Assembly (NCBI GenBank): GCA_029204225.1
Contig: CM055095.1
Location: 39,178,141-39,242,140 of the forward strand
Origin: Diphasiastrum complanatum
Lineage: Eukaryota; Streptophyta; Lycopodiopsida; Lycopodiales; Lycopodiaceae
DNA: 64,000 nucleotides
Direction: 5' to 3'
Made by a program: the position numbers and the translations under genes. Below the pieces are notes generated by a model. It worked only from the letters and a program-made list of their open reading frames with translations, was not told the DNA's origin and ran no database searches. Below, piece by piece: positions 37,489 to 46,400 of the stretch; the stretch's first letter is position 1; each line of letters begins with the position of its first letter.

Positions 37489-40400
37489 ATTGAGAGAGAG
37501 AGAGGATAGGGATAGATTGAGGATAGATTGAGGTTAGAACTTAGAGCATAGGTTTACCGTTTTAAATTAGTTTTTAATTTGAAGTCTGAATTTAATACAG
37601 TTATTGTTTTGTTGACACTAGATAGCTATTAGCAATGCCCAAACAGCGGGATCCCTTATGGGATCACGTCACCCTTAATTCAGCTTATGGCACATCAGGC
37701 ACGAAGAAGTGGACTTGCAAGTATTGCGGGAACACTTATGGAGGTGGCCCCATTCGAATCAGAGCGCATCTTTTACGTCTTCGAGGATATGAGATCGTCG
37801 TTTGCACTCAGGCCTCAGAGTCACTGAGGATTGCCGGGATCGGGGACGACTCTCCTGCCACTACTTCAGGCACAGGTGATTCTTGAATCTTGTTTGATCA
37901 ATGACATTGATTGAAAATTTGAAATTTGATCTAAAGCTAAAACTTAAAAGTTTATTCTATAACTATAAACTTTGATTACAAATTACTAATGAGTATTAGG
38001 TAATTAGTGACTGTTCCCTGAGCTCTCTCACTGAACAGTGACTATAATTTATTACCTAAAGCCTGCTGTGTAACTAGTTAGTAGTAAGTTGTAACACCAA
38101 TGTTATTGTTACAGGTGCGGCAGAGCGCCGAGATTCCCCATCGCAGCCGGCACTAGCTCCGCTGCAGCATCCGTTCCACCTTCTTCTTCTGGAGAGACTC
38201 CTGTAGTGCCAGTTGGTGGGGCCGGCAGTAGTGCTATTGGTAGCACTGTTAGGGGACGGGGTCGAGGACATGTGAGAGGCAGGGATGGTTTTGTCACAGC
38301 CTTCCACCAGTCGCACAGGGATGCAGCTGCTATTGCTGTTAGGAGGTGCTTTTACTTGTGTGACCTCCCTTTTCATGTGGCACAGACCCCTGCATGGAGG
38401 GATATGATGCGAGCAGCATCTCGTATCGGTGTTGAGTGGGAGGGCCCGACCATGGAGCAGCTGAGGACGAGAGAGCTACATGTTGAGCGGCAGTCCGTGG
38501 ATGCTGACCTATAGCCCATTAGGAAGTCATGGGCGAGGTATACCTGTAACCTGTTACCTTACATCTTCAAAACCTTTGCACTTGCCACTTACTACTTTAG
38601 AAATTAGTACTTTCAAGTTTGAAGTTTCTAACTTTGAAATTTCAATCTCCAAATTTGCAAATTGCAAGTTGCAACTTAGTTAGTTGAAACTTGAAAGTGT
38701 TGTCAAATGTTTTAAGTTTGGATGCACTATAATATCAGATGGTTGGACCGATGCAAGGAGGCGCCATCTTGTGAATATATTGGTGTCTTCTTGCATGGGC
38801 ACCATGTTTTTGAGATCCATTGATACGTCGGAGCCAGGCATGGCATTGGATGGCAGGAGATTGTTTGAGTACATCTCACAGGCCATTGAGGAAGTCGGAA
38901 AAGAGAATGTTGTCCAGGTATGCACTTGCCACTTGCCACTTTCAAGTTTCAACTTTAAAACTTTCGACATTGAGCTCTCAGCTTTGAAGTTAGAACTTAG
39001 TAAGTTACAAGTGACAACTTACATTTTGTGAATCGTGATTATTGTTTTGAACGTTGCAATTTGCACTTGCCATTTACATTTGCAATTTGCATTTGCATTT
39101 GCTTCCGGAATGCTCAATGGTGAATGTTCATTGTTCATGAGTTATGATTCGACCTTTGTCGGAATTCCAATGCAGGTTGTCACGGACAACGCGTCCAATT
39201 GTGTTGCCATGGGGAAGATGGTGAATGAGAAGTACCCTTGGATTTTCTGGAGTCCATGTGCTGCACATTGTCTTGACCTCCTAGTTGAAGACATTGGGAG
39301 ATTACCCTGGGTCAAGGAGTTGTAGACATGGCACGATTCTTGGTGAGATTTTTCACCAAGAGACAGAGGGTCTTGAGCATCTTCAGGTCCTATTCCACCT
39401 TGGATCTCTTGAGGCCTGCCCCCACTAGGTAACCAAGTTCCAACTTCCAACCTGACAACCTGTTTCCAATTTTTTGATTTGAAAATTGCAATTTTGTTTT
39501 AGCTTCAAGTTTCAGTGCTCATAGAATTTGAATTTTGCTATATAGTATAGCCTGCTTGTATAGGCTATGACCAATTACAAATCGTATTTCATGCTTTCAT
39601 CCTAGGTTTGCCTATATGCTCATTGTTTTGGAGCGGCTCGTAAAAGTGCATGGAAGCCTGAGGATGACAGTGGTTTCACCCCATTGGGCAGAGTGGGGTC
39701 GATCACAAGAGGCCAAGGCCAAGAGATTTAAGGCGATCGTGATGGGGACTTCATTTTGGGATGAAGCACGCTCCATTGTCATATCCGTGCAGCCTATCTA
39801 TAGCGTGCTTCGCCTTACTGATAGAGAGGGTTCCACCTTAGGCCTTCTTTATGAGTTTATGGATAAGCTGGGAGAGCAGCTTCAAAGTTGCACCACCATG
39901 GCTCCTGACAGGTATATTACTAGAATCTAGTAACTACGTTAAAAGTTTCAAAGTTGATTCTTGAATCTTCAATGTTCATTGTTCATTGACATTCATGATT
40001 AGAATTTAGTTAAAACTTAATAGTTCTTGAATCTTGACTCTTGAGACTTGAATGCTCAAGCCTCAAACTTCACTCTTGAGTCCTGACTCCTTATTGTTTG
40101 CAGGCTGGAAGAAGTAAGGGGCCTGTTTCTAGGCAGATGGCAGTGGTTCCATCAACCTCTGCATGTCGTGGCTTGCTTGCTTCATCCACTATGGAGGACG
40201 AAGGATCAATTCCGTGATCGAGAGCTAAGGCAAGGATGGCATTCCTACGTCGCCTCTATCTATTCTGATCCCAGGGATCAGGATGCACTCATGGATGACT
40301 TGAATTTATTCAGGTATGTACTATGTACTATGTGATTAGTAAATTGTAATATGTATTCAGGACCCAGGTATGTAATATCATATATGTATTCATCTATGTA

Positions 40401-43400
40401 GTATGTATATGTAATATGTATGAACTTTGAAGTCTAAGGCTTAAGCTAGCTGCTAGTTAAAACTTAATAGTAGTAATTTGTAAGCATTTAGTATTTACTA
40501 ATATATTTTGAAATTTGAATGGTGATGAATGTTGAATGTTCAGGACCGAGCGCCTCAATTTCAGTCGTGCAGCTGCCATGCTGAGGGAAGGGCAATTGCA
40601 CCCTGTTTCATGGTGGATGAAGTATGGGAATGATGTTCCCAAGTTGCAGAAACTTGCCATCCACGTCCTCTCACAAGATTGCGCAGCAGTTGCATGTGAG
40701 AGAAATTGGAGTGTGTTCTCTCTGATTCATACGAAGAGGAGGAACAGACTTTCTACTGCGCATCTGGAGAGGTTGGTGTATGTGCATGCCAACCTACGGC
40801 TTGTGAAGAAGCTAAGAGAGACTGGGGAGCCTGAGCCCATACATGTAAATTAAATCATTAATCTGAATTCTATAGAGTCTACTATGTACCATGAATCATG
40901 ATTTGTCTAGATAGTAAAGTCTAGACTCTACACTAAGAAGTTAGAACCTTCAGGCTTCAAGTTTCAACTTTCAACATTTACATTTCAAATTTGCTATTTT
41001 TTTTAAATCGTTTACCAGTACTTACTATTGAGAATCAAAATCTTGGTTTAATTTCAATTTTCGTAGGTTAATCCCGATGAGATCGATGTGGCAAAGGTTC
41101 CGGACTTGCCACCAAGATCACAAGAGGAGGAGGATGTCTATGCTCTACTCCATCGGGAGGCCTTAGCAGCTGCAGGTTGATTTCGATGCCCAATTCCCCG
41201 ATTCACTGCGTTACATTAGTAGGCTTTTAGTACTTTGAGATTTTGTAGAAATACTAGATAGTAGATTACTAGATTGTAAATTGTAATTACTAATTTGTAA
41301 TTTGTAAATTGTAAGTTAAAACTTAAAAGTAATATGACATGTCGAGACTCGAGAGTCGAGCCTAAGTCCTGATTCCAATTTCCTTGTGTGCATTGCGCAG
41401 GGCCTACCACTCGAGCTGCAACACGCGAGACCAGGAGCGCAGGAGAGGGCCCGAGCCATGTAGCAGTCTCAGACACCTCTGAGAGTCCCTCTAGCTCTGA
41501 CTCAGATGAGGAATCCACCACTGAGGGTGAGGGATCGGATGAGGAGGATGAGGGTGACTTTGATGATGGGGAGGATGACATTGAGCCCGAGGACATACCA
41601 GTGCCTCCACGACGACAGCGTCCGAGGCGGGCAGCTAGAGGCTAGAGCCTGGATGGGCAATGGGGGGGGGCACTCACTGCTCAGTACTCACTGCTCAGCA
41701 TAGATCATAGATGATAGTTATTAGTGCCATACTCTAGGCTGAGGGCTCTAGCATAGTAGTTATACATATTACTGTTTACATATGACAGTTGACTTCAGAC
41801 TCATGGGGCCTCAGGCTTGAGCCTTGAGGGCCGAGGCCACGCTTGACACTCTTGTTATTTATGCAGCATGATTATTGATAGCATCATTGCTTTTACAGTT
41901 TATTTTAAACTTTAAAGTTTAAACTTTTGGCTCTTGAATTGTAGTTTGTGATTCACTGAAGTCTGATTTGTAAATTCAAAATTGTTAGTAGTTACTTATT
42001 ACTTAATACTAGTTAAAACTTAGTACTTACTACTTAGAAGTTAGAACTTAGTGCCCACTGCCAACTTGAAGTTACTTCCAAGTTAGTGGTCACTGGTCAA
42101 TGCATTGTAAATTGTCATTTGTAAGTTGTAACTTGTAACTTCAAACTTGTAAGTACTAACTAGTAACTTCTAAGTAGTAAGTAGTAAGTTGAAAGTTGAA
42201 AATTCTAACTTCTATAGATAATAGTTATTAGTTTGTCACATTCCTGTTTAAACTTTACAATTTTTGGAAGTTCCTAGATGTTTGAAAATTGAGATTGTAA
42301 TATGTATGATGAATGGTGACAATATCAACAATTGACTGAGGAAAGTGTCAAGTGAGCACTGAGTCGTGACCAGTTGGCAGTGACCACATACTGAATCCTG
42401 ATACTACAGCTTCTCCTCTTGAATTGCATTCTCTAGAGCATTCTCATGAAATTGGATGTATCTACTTGTTACTAGACTGTCTATGACATGCGTAAACCCT
42501 CAAAAACACATTCAAAAAAAAAAAAACCCTAAAAAAAAAATCCCGTTTCGAACCAGAACCAGTCATTTCAAACGCATTTCGAAACGACGTATGAAACGAG
42601 CCCTCGAAACATTGGTGAAGGTTTGGTACTTCTATCTATTTTCTTGATTTTTGCCTTGTTTTCATGGTTTCTTGCATTTCCATTGTGATTTGATGTTAAT
42701 GAATGGATTAGATGTTTTAATGCTAAGGTTGGCACATGAAAATTTTGGTATCAGAGCATTAGATCCTTTCCCCATCAGATTCGGTGGATTTTGTCAAGTT
42801 TGGTAGAGTTTCTTCATCTAGTTTTCTTGCTTTTTCAATCTCCAGCATGTTTTGGTTCCATTTTTGAACAATTATTTTTCATTTTTTTTTTTGTGTGTGT
42901 GATTTCTTGTTGTAGATCAGTAGATCTTCCTTTTAGCTTCTTGGAGGTACTTAGATTTTTTGATTTGGAGCTATAATGACCAAGTTATGGCCATTTTAGT
43001 GATTTCCTTCCATTTTTAGTTAGTTAAGTTTTTACAGTCAGTTTGCCTCCATTTTGGCTGTACTTTTGGCAGATTTTCTTGACTGTAATTTTATAGGACT
43101 ATAGATCTGAATATGAGCCAATTTCCAACCAATTTGGTCGAGAATTGACATAGTTATGGCAATTCTTGTGAGAAAGGTCAAATCCTAGATTTGGTAGGAT
43201 TTTTGGGAGAGGACTTCAACATTTCATTGTTGAAGTTTTGTCCCTTTGTTGATTTTTTTCAGATTTTTCATTCTGAAAAAAATATAAAAATTTGACTCGC
43301 CGTTTCTAGCTTGTCACTTACTATTTTTAGTAAGTTTTTTACTCACCACTTTTCTATTTTTAGTAAGCTTCTAACTCGCCGCTGTTTATTTTTAGTATTT

Positions 43401-46400
43401 TTACTCGCCATTTTCTTTTTTAGTAAGTTTTTTACTCGTCATCTTCTATTTTTGATAAGTTTGGACTCGTGCCCCTTCTGTTGCTATTTATAGTAGCTTT
43501 CTAAATAAAATAAAATAAAATCTGACTCGCGAGCCCCCCTCAGCTGACTCGCCCCTCTCTCTCTCTACCTTGACTCGCCCTCTCTCTCTACCCTGCTGAC
43601 GCACCCCTTTCTCTCTGCCTGCGCCTGTTTCGCGTGCCTAGGCCTGCACCTTCCCGATTTTAAAAAAAAAAAAAAAACACTGACTCGCGCCCATACCCCT
43701 CTGCTCTTTTGGCTGCGACCCGTGCATTATCTCTCTCCTTGGAATATTTTAGGAATATTCTTTTTCCCCGCCCCCCTCGTTGCTGACTCGCACCCCCCTT
43801 CCCTATTCCGGGAATATTCCACAAGTTTTTTTATTATTCTTTCTGACCCGCAAGCTCCAGTCCGCGCCAAACCACCGGTGCCCGCGTTCCCATCGATGCT
43901 CGAGATTTACATAAAATAAACATTTTTACTTTAAACTTTATATTTAGATTGCATATATGTATTTTACAGTTTTCGAATTTTTCATGAGCACTCATATGTT
44001 TCAAAAAAGTAACTGAATAAAAAAATTACTGCCAAATTCTAAGATTTTTACGACTTCCTTTTTTTCACGATCCAATGCTCCATGCATAGTACCCACAGGT
44101 CTGACAACCGTGGGGTGAACCGTACCACGGTTCATGAACCTTGGTACGGTTCATCATAATTAATAAATCAATTAATAAATTAATGTTTGATTATAAATGA
44201 ACTAAAAAAAATAAAAATTAATTAATTTATTATATACCGTACGGTTCACCACGGTTCCAGCCAAAATTTTATGAGAACCGTACGGTTCTTAGAACTGTGA
44301 TGAACCGTACACGGTTCATTAATTCTATGGCTCCAAGGAACCAAATTTTTTAGTACAGCCCCCTTTCTAAGTTTGTTATTTCCCCTTTCTTCGTGTAGCC
44401 TTAACTTTTTCGTTTGACATCGGAATTCAGTGCTATAAAAACAAAAATTGCTCAGTTAACTGTGCTAAGTACAGTGATCATCATTTTCGTCATTATTACT
44501 AACTTTTTTATTAATATTTTTTTGAGTCCCATTTGTCCTAAGTTGTTCACATTTTATGCCTTATTTCTTTGAATTACCGTATCTCATCCGTTTGAGCTCA
44601 GATTTCAGTGCGGTAGAAAGCAAACTTCATTAGCTCAACAAGATTGTCATTGTAGACAAGGTTGCATCGAACCGTTCGAACCGTTCGGAGCCGGTTCGAA
44701 TCGGATTTTTAAAATAAAATAAATAAGCAAAAAACAACGTTTTGGAAAAAAAAAATCGGTTCCAACAATTTTTGGAGCCTTTCGATGATGAATTTAGTAT
44801 TAACATTGCTTCAATGAAGTCAATAATAAGAGATACATCCCAAGATCTGAAGCAAATTTGTACTGGGCTACCAACCAATGAATCTAATGTGATATTAACG
44901 GAAGGAGTTGGTGCAAAATCATCCAATATTCTTGCGTTAGAGGATGTCATCAATCCTATCCACAAGGAAAACAGGTTGGCATGGGAACTGAATTCGAGAC
45001 TGTCAAATTCCTTGTGTATAGATGACCAAAAAGATCCCTTCACTTCATAAGATTTGATGAATCCGAATGTGGAATGCTTGGATGTATTGAATGCAATGGA
45101 GCTTCAAAATGAAATCAAGATCATTCATTATGAAGCGGTACATAAGGCAACAACACCAGATGCAGAGACAAAGAAGGATGCATCCTACCCGATCGAGGTA
45201 GGTATTGAGGAAGAAGACTATCGAATGTTTGTTGCTTGGATCCTTTCAACGCATACAGAACCAATGCAACTTGAGGCAATCATGTGTTTCATCCATCTCT
45301 TCTTCAGTGATCTTATCAAACCTATGGGATCAGTTCGTAGATCAAAGGTTTTTCTTAAGAAATCTCGCTGTAACTTTGTTTTACAACAATAAGCTGGAAG
45401 CTGAACCTGTGGCAGTAAAATCCGATGAACAAAAGATGGCCATTTATGGGAATAATACATGGAAAGATGTCTCTTATTCAAGGTGGCCAAATATTTTTTC
45501 ACTTCCGCCAAAGGATTCACGAAACATGGCACTCAACAAAGGACTACATGGTCTTCATTTTTTAGGGCAAAAATGCTTAAAGTAGGGGGAGTGTCATGTG
45601 CTGCATGTAATTAGCCCATGAGCTTACTGATGAATTGCCAAATATAGCCATGGAGCTAAATTAGACTAGAATTAGTCATTAAGATTGTTAATAAAGAGGC
45701 TCAAACAACCTCGCTACATTTGTGAATAGCGGACTTGTAATAATGGTTGTAAGGCCCAAATTAGCCAAATAAAGCTCCAAACTTATAGTAGAGGCACAAA
45801 TGACCACTATAAATAGCTGAGGTCGTGCTAAATTTGGAGGCTATTATTCATTTTGATAATTTTGAACCTTATGTGTTCTCTTGTGTTCTTGAAGCTTCTC
45901 TTTGAGAGCTTTCTTGAATGGTTTGTGGTTCATGTGCCTAAAATCGCATGAGAGCTATGATCATGCTCTAGAATCAGGCCCCTATCCTTTGAATGATCTC
46001 CATTCATTAATAATGGATGCTTACTTTGCCTAATTTGGTGAAGGTTTGCTACTTTTATCAATTTTCTTGATTTTTGCTTTGTTTTCATGGTTTCTTGCAT
46101 TTCCATTGTAATTTCATGTTAATGAATGGATAGATGTTTTAATGCTAAAGTTGGCACATGATAGATCAATAAAGTCTCATAATGTAGTGATTATATGACA
46201 TGCAATATATTTTCATATGAGATGGTACTTGAGCAATCATGTGCTATGCTTATGTAAGCAAAAACTCCTTTAATCTTTAAGTGAGTGTGCATTTATCATA
46301 GTTGAAGAACTACTTGGAAGGCCGCAAATCATACACAAGCATTCATCTGGGTATCTTTACATGTACAAGGAAGTTATAACGGACGTATATGGACATATAC

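Larger units (their letters stand above)
36870..42614 (+). mobile_element. hAT transposon, 5.7 kb, with 8-bp target duplication and known empty site
   Basis: Ends are CAGTGTTTC (36870) and GAAACATTG (42614), inverted repeats with one mismatch. The target duplication GTGAAGGT is exact (36862-36869 and 42615-42622). The other LTR of the host element carries the uninterrupted site once, TTTGGTGAAGGTTTG, at 46038-46045. Both ends are packed with CGAAACG words in both orientations (36880-36970, 42541-42610). The interior carries a BED/DUF659/hAT-dimerisation transposase gene. Length, 8-bp duplication, termini and transposase agree on the hAT superfamily. Confidence 0.96.
36519..46163 (+). mobile_element. 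Non-autonomous LTR element E with nested hAT insertions
   Basis: 5' LTR: 36519-36869 plus 42623 to about 42738, interrupted by the hAT element and missing about its first 100 bp. Primer-binding site TGGTATCAGAGC at 42746-42757. Interior about 42758-45591. Polypurine AGTAGGGGGAG, then the 3' LTR 45592 to about 46163 (TGTCATGTGC to GCACATGA). The LTRs share CCACTATAAATAG (probable TATA) and the block from AACAACCTCG to GGCACATGA. No reverse transcriptase, protease or integrase is recognisable in the interior, so it must have used enzymes from elsewhere. Another small hAT-like element sits in its interior (44085-44329). Confidence 0.8.

Noticed and set aside
41216-41596. Minus-strand Ser-rich frame
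   Set aside because: Antisense of the acidic Ser/Glu/Asp tail of the hAT transposase.
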